A DNA stretch of 64,000 bases from Campylobacter vicugnae (GCF_002139875.1 NZ_CP018793.1:806001-870000), one strand, 5' to 3'. Positions 8,604-18,409 are shown, counted from the first letter of the stretch. The notes: a model not told the origin generated them from the letters alone. A program made the numbers and translations.

Positions 8604-11168
8604 ATTTATTACAATCTCATCATTTATAGCATCTATGGTTATGTTATCTCCACTTGCTATCTCATCTTTTAAGATCATATCTGCTATTTTATCTTCTACT
8701 AGCCCATACAATGCTCTGCGTAAAGGTCTAGCACCATATACTACATCAAATCCAGCTTGCGAGATTAATTTTATAGCATTTTGGCTTAAATTTGCTCTTA
8801 TTCCACGCCCAAGCAATGTAGCCTCAAGCTCTTTAAACATTATACCGACAATCGCACCTAACTCATCTTGACCTAGTGGATTAAAGATTATCGTATCATC
8901 TAATCTATTTAAAAACTCAGGTTTAAAATACTCTTTTAAAGCTAAATTTATCGCATCTTCTCGCTCTTTACCACTTAAATCCATAATAGCTGATGAGCCA
9001 ATATTGCTTGTTAGGATTATTATTGTATTTTTAAAATCAACAGTAACGCCTTTACTATCAGTTGCTCTACCATCATCTAATATTCCAAGCAAGATATTAA
9101 ATACATCTTTATGAGCCTTTTCTACTTCATCAAATAAAATTACACTATATGGCTTTCTTCTTACTGCTTCAGTAAGTTGTCCACCCTCTTCAAACCCAAC
9201 ATACCCAGGAGGAGCACCAAGAAGTCTGCTAACAGCGTGTTTTTCCATATATTCACTCATATCAAATCTTATCATAGCTTTTTCATCATCAAATAAGAAC
9301 TTCGCCAATGCCTTAGCACTCTCAGTTTTACCTACTCCAGTAGGCCCAAGGAATAAAAAGCTGCCAATTGGACGATTTTGACTACTTAGACCAGCTTTAT
9401 TTCGCTTAATTGCTCTAGCTAGAGCGTGCAGCGCTTCATCTTGACCAATTACGCTTTGTTTTAAATGGTTTTCTATATTTAAATATCTCTCTTTTTCATT
9501 TGATAACATTTTGCCAGCTGGTATACCAGTCCATTTACTCAAAATTCCAGCTACCATATCTTCATCTACTTCATTGCGTAATAACACTCCATCTTTTTTC
9601 ATCTCATTCCATTTAAGCTCTAGATCTGCGATACTCTTTTGGGCTTGAGGAATTTGGCTATATCTAAGCTCTGCAACCTTTTCAAATTCGCCCTTTCTTT
9701 GATACTCATCAGCTTGCATAGATAAAGAATCAATTAATTTTTTACTTTGACTAATTGAGTCAAATACATCTTTTTCATTTTTAAATTTCATCTCTAAAGA
9801 GCTTTTTTTCTCATTTAAATTTGCTAGTTCTTTTTCTATTTGAGTTAGACGCTCGCTATTTTTATCCTCGCCCTCCATCTTTAGAGCCTCTTTTTCTACT
9901 ATTAAGGTCTCTATCTCTCTTTTGGCTTTAGCTAATTCAAATGGCTCACTCTCAATTTGCATTTTTAATTCTGCAGCTGCTTCATCTATTAAATCAATTG
10001 CTTTATCTGGCAAGAATCTACCGCTTATATATCTATGGCTTAGTTTTGTAGCCGCTACTAAAGCACTATCAGTAATAGTTACATTGTGATGCACCTCTAG
10101 TCTATCTTTTATTCCACGCAAAATTTGAAGTGCTTCATTTACGCTTGGTTCTGCTACATTTACTGGCTGAAATCTTCTTTGAAGTGCAGCATCTTTTTCA
10201 AAATACTTTCTATATTCTTTTAGCGTAGTAGCACCTACGGTATGTAGCTCTCCACGAGCTAAGGCTGGCTTTAAGATATTAGCTGCATCCATAGAACCTT
10301 CACTAGCACCAGCACCTACTATGGTGTGAATTTCATCTATAAATAATATAATATTTCCAGCTTTTTTCACTTCATCAATTATCGCTTTTAGCCTATCTTC
10401 AAACTCGCCTCTATATTTTGCTCCAGCAATTAAAGCACTCATATCAAGAGCGATTACTCTTTTATTTGCTAATGTTGTAGGGACTGATTTTTTGACTATT
10501 AACTGAGCTAAACCCTCTACAATTGCGGTCTTACCAACGCCTGGCTCACCTAGTAAGATAGGATTATTTTTAGTCTTTCTAATTAGAATTTGCATCATTC
10601 TAGTTATCTCTTCATCTCTACCTATTACAGGATCTAGCTCTCCACTAGATGCTTTTTTAGTTAAATCAATTCCAAATTTACTTAAAGAATCTAGATTTTC
10701 ATCAGCAGTTTGAGTATCTATACTCTTTCCACCACGCATTGCCTCTAGCTCTTTTTTAATCTCGAGCAGATCGATATATTTAGATAAAATTCCTTTAATT
10801 GGCTCAATATCTAAATTTGCAATTATCCAGCTATCAACTGCTATAAATTTATCCCCAAAACTAATCATCAAAGCCCTAGCACGCTCAAAACTATCTACTA
10901 GTTCATTTGAGATTTTGATATTGTTTTTTGATACATTTGAGCTTTGAGGTAGATTATTAGCACTACTTTTTATATCCAATACTAAGGCCTCTTTGCTTAC
11001 ATTTACCTTATTTAAAATTTGATTTAAAATAGAGTTGCTATCAGCACTAAGCGCCCAAAGCATATGCAAAGGCACTACTTGAGGATTTTTATTTCCAATA
11101 GCCAAAGATATAGCACTATCTATTAAATCCTGACTCATTGAGGTAAGCTCATCAAATATATTTGCCAT
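8595..11168 (-). CDS. clpB: ATP-dependent disaggregase ClpB
   Basis: A hexameric AAA+ chaperone that dissolves protein aggregates together with DnaK (encoded at 27758-29629). The 857 residues contain the Clp N-domain (about 1-145), NBD1 with Walker A GEPGVGKT near 206-213, the long coiled-coil middle domain (about 410-530) that marks ClpB rather than ClpA/C, and NBD2 with Walker A GPTGVGKT near 609. The AAGGAG ribosome-binding site is six bases before the ATG. It is a single-gene unit with its own strong promoter and an HspR-type operator at 11199-11228. Confidence 0.97.
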   Translation of the reverse strand: MANIFDELTSMSQDLIDSAISLAIGNKNPQVVPLHMLWALSADSNSILNQILNKVNVSKEALVLDIKSSANNLPQSSNVSKNNIKISNELVDSFERARALMISFGDKFIAVDSWIIANLDIEPIKGILSKYIDLLEIKKELEAMRGGKSIDTQTADENLDSLSKFGIDLTKKASSGELDPVIGRDEEITRMMQILIRKTKNNPILLGEPGVGKTAIVEGLAQLIVKKSVPTTLANKRVIALDMSALIAGAKYRGEFEDRLKAIIDEVKKAGNIILFIDEIHTIVGAGASEGSMDAANILKPALARGELHTVGATTLKEYRKYFEKDAALQRRFQPVNVAEPSVNEALQILRGIKDRLEVHHNVTITDSALVAATKLSHRYISGRFLPDKAIDLIDEAAAELKMQIESEPFELAKAKREIETLIVEKEALKMEGEDKNSERLTQIEKELANLNEKKSSLEMKFKNEKDVFDSISQSKKLIDSLSMQADEYQRKGEFEKVAELRYSQIPQAQKSIADLELKWNEMKKDGVLLRNEVDEDMVAGILSKWTGIPAGKMLSNEKERYLNIENHLKQSVIGQDEALHALARAIKRNKAGLSSQNRPIGSFLFLGPTGVGKTESAKALAKFLFDDEKAMIRFDMSEYMEKHAVSRLLGAPPGYVGFEEGGQLTEAVRRKPYSVILFDEVEKAHKDVFNILLGILDDGRATDSKGVTVDFKNTIIILTSNIGSSAIMDLSGKEREDAINLALKEYFKPEFLNRLDDTIIFNPLGQDELGAIVGIMFKELEATLLGRGIRANLSQNAIKLISQAGFDVVYGARPLRRALYGLVEDKIADMILKDEIASGDNITIDAINDEIVINKG

Positions 11169-11198
11169 ATTTTTCTCCTTAAACTTTATATGAGTGGC

Positions 11199-11228
11199 AT
11201 TATATAACTTTAGTCTATATTTGTCAAG
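11199..11228 (-). promoter_or_regulatory. clpB sigma70 promoter with HAIR-like HspR operator
   Basis: On the minus strand, TTGACA (11222-11227), a 17-base spacer and TATAAT (11199-11204) make a perfect consensus promoter. The -35 lies inside an inverted repeat at 11208-11228 whose halves read, on the plus strand, CTTTAGT and TGTCAAG with seven bases between. The HAIR consensus is CTTGAGT-N7-ACTCAAG (matches 6/7 and 5/7). HspR, encoded at 59487-59846, is the expected repressor. Confidence 0.7.
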
Positions 11229-11302
11229 GTTGAGTAAATTTATGATTGTTATTAAGCCAAATTCAATCGATTATTTTTACTTTAAATTAATATATTTTTG
11301 GG

Positions 11303-11308
11303 TAAAAT
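11303..11308 (+). promoter_or_regulatory. probable -10 box of ctpA
   Basis: TAAAAT preceded by TTTTTGGG, 26 bases before the chosen ATG. It fits the Campylobacter pattern of a T-rich stretch followed by the -10. It also supports starting ctpA at 11335 rather than at the in-frame upstream codons, which would lie before the promoter. Confidence 0.45.
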
Positions 11309-11334
11309 TATTGATTTTAATTTTTTGGAGTTAT

Positions 11335-12612
11335 ATGTTGAAAAGTAGTAAAATTTTACAACTATCTGGTTTTGTAAGTGTGATGGCTGCTAGTGCTATT
11401 GCTCTAAATGCTCAAACCTCCCAAGATAGTAGAATAGAAGCCCTATCAAAGCTAACCAAAACAATAGCCGTAGTAGAAAAATACTATGTAGATGATATAA
11501 ATTTTACCCAAATTGTAGATAAAACTATATCTGGACTCTTAACAAACTTAGATGCTCATTCTGGATATTTAGATGAAAAAGCATTTAAGGATATGCAAAT
11601 TCAAACTAAAGGTGAATTTGGAGGCCTTGGAATAACTGTAGGAATAAAAGATGGAGCTTTAACTGTAATTGCACCAATAGATGATACTCCAGCTTATAAA
11701 GCCGGGGTGAAATCTGGCGATGTAATTTTAAGAATAGATGGCGAATCTACCATAAATACCACAATTGATGAAGCTGTAAATAAGATGCGTGGCAAACCAA
11801 ATACACCTGTGCAAATAACTATCGTAAGACAAGGTGAAAAAAAGCCATTTGATCTAAATATAATAAGAGATATAATCACCGTAGAATCAGTCCAAGCTAA
11901 GATGATAGAAGACGAGAATATTCTATATCTAAGAGTTACAAATTTTGACCAACATGTAACTAAAAAAGCTAGAGAATTTATCAAAAAATATCCAAAAGCA
12001 AAAGGCATTATCCTAGATCTTAGAAACAATCCAGGTGGTTTATTAAATCAAGCTGTAGGCCTTACTAATTTATTTGTTCAAAGTGGAGTAATCGTATCTC
12101 AAAAAGGTAGAGATAAAAATGAAGATGAAATTCACACTGCCCAAAAAGGCAACTTTATAACCAACGCTCCGCTAGCAGTTTTAATAAATGGCGGAAGTGC
12201 TAGTGCTAGCGAAATAGTTAGCGGTGCCTTACAAGATCTAAAAAGAGCTGTAGTAATTGGCGAGAATAGCTTTGGCAAAGGAAGCGTTCAAGTCATTATG
12301 CCAGTTGATAAAAAAGAAGCTCTAAGGCTAACAGTAGCAAGATATTATCTCCCAAGTGGTAGAACTATTCAAGCTGTAGGCGTAACTCCAGATATTGTCG
12401 TATATCCTGGTAAAGTACCAAATAATGAAAACGAATTTAATATAAAAGAAGCCGATCTAAAACAGCACTTAGAGAGTGAATTAGATAAGATTAAGCCAAC
12501 AAATAAGAAAAAAGATAAAGATGATAAAAACACAATAACACAAAAGCAAATTTATGATGATATTCAGCTTAAAACTGCAGTAGATTCCATAAAAATATTA
12601 AATATAAAATAA
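11335..12612 (+). CDS. ctpA: carboxy-terminal processing serine protease (S41 family)
   Basis: A 425-residue periplasmic protease. I chose the ATG at 11335 because a GGAG site lies four bases upstream and the N-terminus then reads as a signal peptide (hydrophobic 9-24, ending ALNAQ); the frame stays open to 11194 but without a signal. A PDZ domain covers about 90-170. The catalytic Ser290 is in GGSASASEI and the general-base Lys315 in NSFGKGS. It trims C-termini of exported proteins. DINFT at residues 54-58 is a potential PglB N-glycosylation site. A lysine/aspartate-rich tail segment (385-400) is odd but low-complexity. It lies 10 bases before purC. Confidence 0.93.
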   Translation: MLKSSKILQLSGFVSVMAASAIALNAQTSQDSRIEALSKLTKTIAVVEKYYVDDINFTQIVDKTISGLLTNLDAHSGYLDEKAFKDMQIQTKGEFGGLGITVGIKDGALTVIAPIDDTPAYKAGVKSGDVILRIDGESTINTTIDEAVNKMRGKPNTPVQITIVRQGEKKPFDLNIIRDIITVESVQAKMIEDENILYLRVTNFDQHVTKKAREFIKKYPKAKGIILDLRNNPGGLLNQAVGLTNLFVQSGVIVSQKGRDKNEDEIHTAQKGNFITNAPLAVLINGGSASASEIVSGALQDLKRAVVIGENSFGKGSVQVIMPVDKKEALRLTVARYYLPSGRTIQAVGVTPDIVVYPGKVPNNENEFNIKEADLKQHLESELDKIKPTNKKKDKDDKNTITQKQIYDDIQLKTAVDSIKILNIK

Positions 12613-12622
12613 GGAGAAAAAG

Positions 12623-13336
12623 ATGGAAAAATCAGAACTACTTTACGAAGGTAAAGGTAAAAAAATGTGGTCTGTAAAAGGCAATGACGAATTACTAATA
12701 GCTGAGTTTAAAGATGATTTGACAGCATTTAACGCTGAAAAAAAAGGTAATGAAGCAGGAAAAGGTGCGTTAAATAATAAAATTTCAACTGCACTTTTTA
12801 AACTCCTACAAGAAAATGGCATAGAAACTGCACTAATAGAAAGCATTACAGAAACTGAACAACTAGTCAAAAAATGCTCAATCATTCCACTAGAAGTAGT
12901 AGTAAGAAATATAGCTACAGGTAGCTTAAGCAAAAGACTAGGCATAAAAGAAGCTACAGTATTGCCATTTACTTTAGTTGAATTTTATTACAAAGATGAT
13001 GCACTAGGCGATCCGCTAATTAATGATGAACACGCAATATTATTAAATACTGTAAAAAGCGAACAAGATTTAACAAAACTTCGCCATCTTGGCAGACAAA
13101 TTAACTCTATACTTGCTCCATTTTTTGCTTCAAAAGGGTTAAAACTTGTTGATTTTAAAGTTGAATTTGGTATTGATAAAGATGGAAACATCTTATTAGC
13201 TGATGAGATTAGTCCTGATAGCTGTAGATTTTGGGATGCAAATACTGGCGAAAAAATGGATAAAGATAGATTTCGTCAAGATTTAGGCAATGTAAAAGTC
13301 GCTTACGAAGAAGTCTTACGCAGAATATTATCATAA
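12623..13336 (+). CDS. purC: phosphoribosylaminoimidazole-succinocarboxamide synthase
   Basis: The SAICAR synthase step of de novo purine synthesis, an ATP-dependent ligation of aspartate to CAIR. The 237-residue single-domain form matches the usual bacterial length. Diagnostic blocks are YEGKGKKMW near residue 8, the [10 protein letters not shown] motif near 93-102, and [13 protein letters not shown] near 194-206, which holds the substrate-binding acidic residues. A GGAG site precedes the ATG. It is followed by purS and purQ in one operon. Confidence 0.97.
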   Translation: MEKSELLYEGKGKKMWSVKGNDELLIAEFKDDLTAFNAEKKGNEAGKGALNNKISTALFKLLQENGIETALIESITETEQLVKKCSIIPLEVVVRNIATGSLSKRLGIKEATVLPFTLVEFYYKDDALGDPLINDEHAILLNTVKSEQDLTKLRHLGRQINSILAPFFASKGLKLVDFKVEFGIDKDGNILLADEISPDSCRFWDANTGEKMDKDRFRQDLGNVKVAYEEVLRRILS

Positions 13337-13356
13337 TTAAATTTAAAGGATAAATG

Positions 13357-13587
13357 ATGAAAGTAATTGTAAATGTATATCTAAAAAATGGCGTATTAGA
13401 CCCAGCCGGTAAAGCTACTAAACACGCTTTAGAAAGTCTTGGTTTCAATGGCGTAGATGATGTAAGAATTGGCAAACAGATTATCTTAGACCTAAGTGAT
13501 AACACTACTGATGAGCAGATTAAAAATATGTGCGAAGAGCTACTAGCAAATACAGTAATAGAAGATTATGAGATAGTAAAAGGCTAA
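13357..13587 (+). CDS. purS: phosphoribosylformylglycinamidine synthase subunit PurS
   Basis: A 76-residue small subunit that bridges PurL and PurQ in the FGAM synthase complex. The sequence starts MKVIVNVYLKNGVLDPAG and matches the family's compact alpha-beta fold. Two adjacent ATG codons exist (13354 and 13357); the AAGGA site at 13346-13350 is six bases from the second, which also gives the usual family N-terminus, so I use 13357. It lies two bases before purQ. Having PurS shows that a small-type PurL must be encoded elsewhere. Confidence 0.93.
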   Translation: MKVIVNVYLKNGVLDPAGKATKHALESLGFNGVDDVRIGKQIILDLSDNTTDEQIKNMCEELLANTVIEDYEIVKG

Positions 13588-13589
13588 AA

Positions 13590-14255
13590 ATGAGAGTAGC
13601 TATCATTAATTTCCCTGGTACAAACTGCGAAAGAGATACTAAATACGCTTTTGATTTACTAGGATTTGAATCAGAGATTATCTGGCATAAAGAGACTGAA
13701 TTTAAAGCAGATTTAATAGTATTACCTGGCGGTTTTAGCTATGGTGATTATCTTAGAACTGCAGCTATTGCTAAGTTTAGCCCAGCTATGCAAACAGTAA
13801 TAAATCACGCTAAAAACGGCGGATTACTACTTGGAATTTGTAATGGTTTTCAGATGCTTTTAGAGAGCGGACTGCTTCCTGGAGCGATGAGAAGAAACGA
13901 AAATATGAGCTTTATTAGCAAATTTAACCATTTAAAAGTAATATCTAATAACAATAAATTCTTATCAAATTTTAATAATTCTGATCTAATAGATATCCCA
14001 TTAGCTCATGGTGAAGGCAACTATTATGCAGATAGTGATACAATTAAAAAATTATATGATGATGATTGTGTATTGCTAAAATATTGCGATAAAGATGGTA
14101 ATGAAATTAGCGTAAATGGCTCAGTAGATAATATAGCTGGAATTTGCAATAAAAATAAAAATATATTTGGCTTAATGCCTCATCCTGAAAGAGCAGTAGA
14201 GAGCATTCTAGGTAGCACTGATGGAGCTAAAATGCTTAAAGGATTTCTTTGCTAA
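13590..14255 (+). CDS. purQ: phosphoribosylformylglycinamidine synthase subunit PurQ
   Basis: Glutaminase subunit of FGAM synthase, a class I glutamine amidotransferase of 221 residues. The nucleophile is Cys84 in LGICNGFQ. The PGGFSYGDY oxyanion region lies at 47-54, and the catalytic His/Glu pair is in MPHPERAVE near residues 196-204. It liberates ammonia for PurL. It belongs to the purC-purS-purQ operon, and its last codons overlap the start of the next gene by seven bases. Confidence 0.96.
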   Translation: MRVAIINFPGTNCERDTKYAFDLLGFESEIIWHKETEFKADLIVLPGGFSYGDYLRTAAIAKFSPAMQTVINHAKNGGLLLGICNGFQMLLESGLLPGAMRRNENMSFISKFNHLKVISNNNKFLSNFNNSDLIDIPLAHGEGNYYADSDTIKKLYDDDCVLLKYCDKDGNEISVNGSVDNIAGICNKNKNIFGLMPHPERAVESILGSTDGAKMLKGFLC

Positions 14256-15403
14256 GGGCTATTTTTATACTAATTGCTATAATAAGTGTAGGCATTAGCC
14301 AGCCTGCACCTTTTGAATCTCGCATTACAAATGAACAGATACAAGGCATAGCAGATACTGATGAGATTATAGATATAGATCCATCTTTAATCTATCAAAA
14401 TATCGATCCGGTTGAATTAAATTTATCTAGTCAAAGTAAGGATAAATCAATATATATCTATGAACCATTTAACTTGAATTTAACTGCTAAAACAGATAAA
14501 GTTTTAGATTTTGATATGAATCTTACTATGCGTTCAAACAATATAACATGGCTAAATCCAAAACCTCTATGGAGTAAAAAATCTGCTGGAGTATATGAGA
14601 CAACCATATGGCTACTAGCTAGCAGCTCTCAATCTAGCATAGAATCCTTAACGCTTACATTAAATAGAAATGGTATGTTTTTTCAAAATAAAACTATAAA
14701 ACCAGATCTTCCTTTAATAAAATCCATTGAATTAAAAGAGAATTTTGCCAATTTTGTCGGTGAAGATCTTAAAATAGAGATGATTAAAAGCTCTAAATTT
14801 AATGAATACTCAAACCTAACCACAATAGAATTAATAAGCAAAAATGGAAATTTAACTCTATTTAATATCCCAGGAGAGTTTCAAAAACAAGGCTTTGATA
14901 GCTTAAAAGGTGACTTTAAAAACCAAAATGGAATTTACTTTATAATTAGCGATAATAATATAACAGATATAAACTTTAGCTATTACAATCCTATTTATAA
15001 CATATTTAATGATATAAATCTTACTATAAATGTTCAAGATAGTGACCTTAGCACACAAGTACCATTAAATCCTAAAGAGGGAGAATTTAAACTATATAAA
15101 GATCTTAGTATATACTTTGCAATTATCATATTTTTAGTTATTTTCATTTGGAAAAAGAGCTACTACTCATTAGTAATAGCTATAGCATTTATCGCTTATT
15201 CACTCTATGATAATAAGCCTTTTAGCGATGCTAAACTAAAAACTGATACCAAAGTAAGAATCCTTCCAACATCAAATTCAACTATATTTGCCATTACAAC
15301 AAAAGAACAAGATGTAAAAATCATCACCAAAAAAGATAACTACACAAAGGTAATACTACAAAATCAAACAATAGGCTGGGTAGAAAATGAAAATATTAAA
15401 TAA
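14249..15403 (+). CDS. exported membrane-anchored protein with C-terminal SH3-like domain
   Basis: Function unknown. The 384-residue protein has an N-terminal signal sequence (about 1-17) and a beta-rich extracytoplasmic region (about 20-285). Two hydrophobic helices follow (about 287-301 and 304-320), then a C-terminal segment (326-384) that looks like a bacterial SH3 domain, ending QNQTIGWVENE. The order of beta-rich region, membrane helix and SH3 resembles BatD-like proteins, but I cannot show homology. Five D/E-x-N-x-S/T sequons lie in the extracytoplasmic part (Asn58, 91, 237, 242, 257), an unusual density that suggests a target of the Campylobacter Pgl N-glycosylation pathway. The start is TTG inside the purQ end, with AAGGA five bases upstream. 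It overlaps plsC by 17 bases. Confidence 0.7.
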   Translation: MLRAIFILIAIISVGISQPAPFESRITNEQIQGIADTDEIIDIDPSLIYQNIDPVELNLSSQSKDKSIYIYEPFNLNLTAKTDKVLDFDMNLTMRSNNITWLNPKPLWSKKSAGVYETTIWLLASSSQSSIESLTLTLNRNGMFFQNKTIKPDLPLIKSIELKENFANFVGEDLKIEMIKSSKFNEYSNLTTIELISKNGNLTLFNIPGEFQKQGFDSLKGDFKNQNGIYFIISDNNITDINFSYYNPIYNIFNDINLTINVQDSDLSTQVPLNPKEGEFKLYKDLSIYFAIIIFLVIFIWKKSYYSLVIAIAFIAYSLYDNKPFSDAKLKTDTKVRILPTSNSTIFAITTKEQDVKIITKKDNYTKVILQNQTIGWVENENIK

Positions 15404-16076
15404 GATAAAAAACTGGCTATATGCTCTTGAGATAGTAATAACTGTTATTATTGTAGTTCTTATATTTTTTATCGCTCCATCTTCAAATCTATGGATAAGA
15501 CGAAAATGGGCTAAAATGCAAAGGTTTTTAATAGGTTATAAAATAGATGTAATTGGTTCTCCAGACCCAAGAGCCAATATGATAATAGCAAATCATCAAA
15601 GTATGCTAGATATAATGGCTTTAGAAGATATCCATCCAGCTAATATCTGCTGGATTGCTAAAAAAGAGATTGAAGATTTACCATTTTTTGGCAATGTAAT
15701 TCGCATACCAAAAATGATATCAATAGATCGCAAAGATCCAAGATCTCTACCAAAAATAGTAAAATTAGTTAAAGAAAGAGTATCTCAAGGCAGAGTAATA
15801 GCAATATTTCCAGAAGGAACTAGAGGCAATGGTGATAAGATCTTAAAATTTAAAAGCGGTGCAAATATTATTGCTAATAAGCTAAATTTAGTCGTTCAAC
15901 CAGTACTTATAATTGGCTCAAGAAAAATTTTAGATAGCAAAAGCATTAGCATAAACCCAGGAATTCTAAAAGTTATATATATGGATATTGTAGATACTAG
16001 CAATGAAAATTGGCTAGATGATACAAGAGCTAAAATGCAAGAGTTGCTAGAAGATAATTTAACAAATATAGGTTAA
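15387..16076 (+). CDS. plsC: 1-acyl-sn-glycerol-3-phosphate acyltransferase
   Basis: Acylates lysophosphatidic acid to phosphatidic acid at the inner membrane, the second step of phospholipid synthesis. The 229 residues include an N-terminal membrane helix (about 13-30), the catalytic HX4D motif NHQSMLD (His70, Asp75) and the glycerol-phosphate-binding FPEGTRG near 141-147. The gene overlaps the preceding SH3-domain gene and ends two bases before the DedA gene, so envelope genes here share a transcript with the purine genes. Confidence 0.94.
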   Translation: MKILNKIKNWLYALEIVITVIIVVLIFFIAPSSNLWIRRKWAKMQRFLIGYKIDVIGSPDPRANMIIANHQSMLDIMALEDIHPANICWIAKKEIEDLPFFGNVIRIPKMISIDRKDPRSLPKIVKLVKERVSQGRVIAIFPEGTRGNGDKILKFKSGANIIANKLNLVVQPVLIIGSRKILDSKSISINPGILKVIYMDIVDTSNENWLDDTRAKMQELLEDNLTNIG

Positions 16077-16078
16077 AG

Positions 16079-16687
16079 ATGTTAGAAAATATTGTAACTT
16101 ATTTGGTTGATTTAGTAGCTGATTGGGGATATTTAGGGATATTTTTATTAATGGCTTTAGAGAGTAGCTTTTTTCCTTTTCCTAGCGAGGTAGTTATGAT
16201 TCCAGCTGGTTATTTGGTTTATACTGGGCAGATGAATTTATATATGGCATTTGGTGCTGGAGCGTTTGGGAGTCTTGCTGGAGCGCTTTTTAACTACTAT
16301 CTATGCTACTTTTTAGGTAGGCCATTTATAGCAAAATATGGCAAATATGTCGGTATCACAGATGAAAAAATGACTAAATTTGAGAGCTTTTTTAACCGTT
16401 ATGGAGAAATTTCTACATTTAATTGCCGTTTAATTCCAGGTATTAGGCAATATATTAGCCTACCAGCCGGACTTGCAAAGATGAATATTTTTACTTTTAG
16501 TTTATATACTACACTTGGGGCTGGAATTTGGGTTGCAATTTTGCTAGCTATAGGTTACTATATTGGCGATCAAAAAGAGCTAATTAAAGAGTATTTAACA
16601 CAAATTACCATCTATCTACTCTTAGTAGTAGGATTAATTACTGCTATTTACATATATCTACATAAAAGAAAGTCGCTTAAGAGATGA
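16079..16687 (+). CDS. DedA/VTT family membrane protein
   Basis: A 202-residue inner-membrane protein with the DedA pattern. ESSFFPFPSEVVM near 28-40 gives the conserved acidic residue in a re-entrant loop. NCRLIPGIRQYISLPAG near 115-131 gives the two conserved arginines. Four to five hydrophobic segments are visible. DedA proteins support membrane homeostasis and are now linked to lipid carrier (undecaprenyl phosphate or phospholipid) translocation; which lipid applies here is unknown. Placement after plsC fits a lipid role. It overlaps the next gene by four bases. Confidence 0.88.
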   Translation: MLENIVTYLVDLVADWGYLGIFLLMALESSFFPFPSEVVMIPAGYLVYTGQMNLYMAFGAGAFGSLAGALFNYYLCYFLGRPFIAKYGKYVGITDEKMTKFESFFNRYGEISTFNCRLIPGIRQYISLPAGLAKMNIFTFSLYTTLGAGIWVAILLAIGYYIGDQKELIKEYLTQITIYLLLVVGLITAIYIYLHKRKSLKR

Positions 16688-17589
16688 TTGTATATCCACT
16701 ATTTTCAATGTTTATATTGTTATTTAGTGGATATCTTGCTAAAAGAGTTAGGATTATCTCACCAAATAGTGCTATAGTATTTTTAGATTTTATACTTTGG
16801 TTTGCCTTACCTGCTTTAATATTTGATAAGGTCTATCATCTAAATATCGATACTACATTAATAAGTGTGATAATTACTGGATTTTTCTCATCATTTTTTG
16901 CTGCTTTTGTGGCTATTAGCGTTGGAATAATGCTTAAATTTACACGCCCTACTTTAGCTAGTATAGCCTTGCTTAGTCTATTTGGCAATACCTTATTTAT
17001 CGGTATTCCTATTACTCAAGGACTTTATGGGCAAAGTGCAATAAATGATGTTATATTTTATGATCAAATTGTTACTGCTTTACCTATTAGCATACTAGGG
17101 CCATTAATACTTAGTTTTGGCGCACCTACAAGAGTATCAATTATCCAAAATAGTATAAAAATAATTAAATTCCCTCCATTTATAGCTCTTAGTTTGGCTC
17201 TTATTTTAAAAAATTTCAATCTTCCAGAAATTATTTTTGATCCTCTTAAAATGTTCTCAAATAGCGTTATACCAGTAGCACTTTTTGCTGTTGGAATGAA
17301 GCTTGGATTTAATAGCATCAAAAGCTCATATAAAAGCTGTTCTATAGTAATTGGAGCTAAGATGATATTGGCTCCAATTATATTTTTACTAATTGCTAAG
17401 GCTTTTGGTTTTGAGATAAATCAAAAATGGATCATAGGCCTAATAGAGGTTGCAACACCGCCAATGGTTTTAGCAAGTGCAATGATATTAAAGGCGAATT
17501 TAGATTCTAATTTAGCTATATCAGCAGTAGCTATTGGAATGATAGCACTATTTTTTACCATGCCAACGCTATATCTTATCGCTACTTAA
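16684..17589 (+). CDS. AEC family transporter (auxin efflux carrier fold)
   Basis: A 301-residue membrane protein with about ten hydrophobic segments. Family features include LWFALPALIF near 38-48 and the FGNTLFIGIPI block near 100-110. The second half contains NSVIPVALFAVGMKLG and TPPMVLASAMILKA, also typical of the AEC (PF03547) fold. Bacterial members carry small organic acids or are uncharacterised; the substrate cannot be predicted. It starts within the DedA gene end and is the last gene of the ctpA/pur/plsC run. Its stop overlaps the convergent fliP stop by eight bases. Confidence 0.85.
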   Translation: MIVYPLFSMFILLFSGYLAKRVRIISPNSAIVFLDFILWFALPALIFDKVYHLNIDTTLISVIITGFFSSFFAAFVAISVGIMLKFTRPTLASIALLSLFGNTLFIGIPITQGLYGQSAINDVIFYDQIVTALPISILGPLILSFGAPTRVSIIQNSIKIIKFPPFIALSLALILKNFNLPEIIFDPLKMFSNSVIPVALFAVGMKLGFNSIKSSYKSCSIVIGAKMILAPIIFLLIAKAFGFEINQKWIIGLIEVATPPMVLASAMILKANLDSNLAISAVAIGMIALFFTMPTLYLIAT

Positions 17590-18316
17590 AACTTGCTACG
17601 AGATTTCCTACTAAAAGATTCCATCCATCTACAAGAACAAAAATAAGCAACTTAAACGGCAAGGATATCATAACTGGGGGTAACATCATCATACCCATTG
17701 CCATTAATACAGAACTAACTACCATATCAATTACCAAAAATGGTAAGTATAGCAAAAATCCTATCTCAAATGCTGTTTTTAACTCACTAATAATAAATGC
17801 CGGTGCTGCTATTGTAAATGGTATATCATCTACCGTAGCTGGATTAGGCAAGTCGCGAATTCTATAAAATAAAGCTAAATCCTTCTCTCTAGTATTGCGT
17901 ATCATAAATTCTTTAAAAGGCTTTGAACCTCTATCAAAAGCCTCTTGATAGCTAATTTGCTCATCTAAATATGGCTTTATACCTTGTTCATAACTTTGTT
18001 TAGCCACTGGTTCCATAATAAAAAATGTCAAAATTAAAGCCAAAGATATAAGCACATTAGTAGGTGGCATCTGCTGAGTACCCATAGCTTGACGTAAAAA
18101 TGAAAACACTATAACTAAGCGTAAAAAGCTAGTCATAACAAAAATAAGCGACGGTGCAAGAGCAAGTAGAGTAAGAACTACAAGGACATTTAGGCTTGTT
18201 ACTAGCTGTTGTGGTGTATCTGGTGCGCTAAGACTAAGATTCATCGTAGGTACAGTAACTGTATCAGCACCAAAACTAGAAGCAAATATCAAAAATAATA
18301 AACCCAAATATCTCAA
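17582..18316 (-). CDS. fliP: flagellar type III export apparatus protein FliP
   Basis: Core of the flagellar export gate, forming the FliP5-FliQ4-FliR1 pore with FlhA (encoded at 32619-34790). The 244 residues include a cleavable signal peptide (about 1-16), a hydrophobic pair around 41-70 with TSFLRLVIVFSFLR, and C-terminal membrane helices with PFLVIDMVVSS and MMMLPPVMISLPFK, all diagnostic of FliP. The start is TTG, with a strong AAAGGGG site about seven bases upstream. It is a single gene convergent with the AEC transporter, and a TAGAAT -10-like box lies at 18340-18345. Confidence 0.95.
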   Translation of the reverse strand: MRYLGLLFLIFASSFGADTVTVPTMNLSLSAPDTPQQLVTSLNVLVVLTLLALAPSLIFVMTSFLRLVIVFSFLRQAMGTQQMPPTNVLISLALILTFFIMEPVAKQSYEQGIKPYLDEQISYQEAFDRGSKPFKEFMIRNTREKDLALFYRIRDLPNPATVDDIPFTIAAPAFIISELKTAFEIGFLLYLPFLVIDMVVSSVLMAMGMMMLPPVMISLPFKLLIFVLVDGWNLLVGNLVASFK

Positions 18317-18339
18317 AAAAGCCCCTTTAAATAATGATA

Positions 18340-18345
18340 ATTCTA
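18340..18345 (-). promoter_or_regulatory. possible -10 box of fliP
   Basis: TAGAAT on the minus strand, 23 bases before the TTG start of fliP, in the gap after cmoA. No -35 or T-run stands out, so this is weak. A short GGCT/AGCC hairpin just upstream could end the cmoA operon. Confidence 0.3.
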
Positions 18346-18409
18346 CATTAAATTTGATTAAAGGCTAATAAAGCCAACTAAGCAAAAACTCAAAAATATA
18401 TAATCTATA

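Noticed and set aside
11194-11334. N-terminal extension of CtpA by 47 residues
   Set aside because: It would start before the -10 box at 11303 and run through the clpB promoter. It has no ribosome-binding site, and it would bury the signal peptide that starts at 11335.
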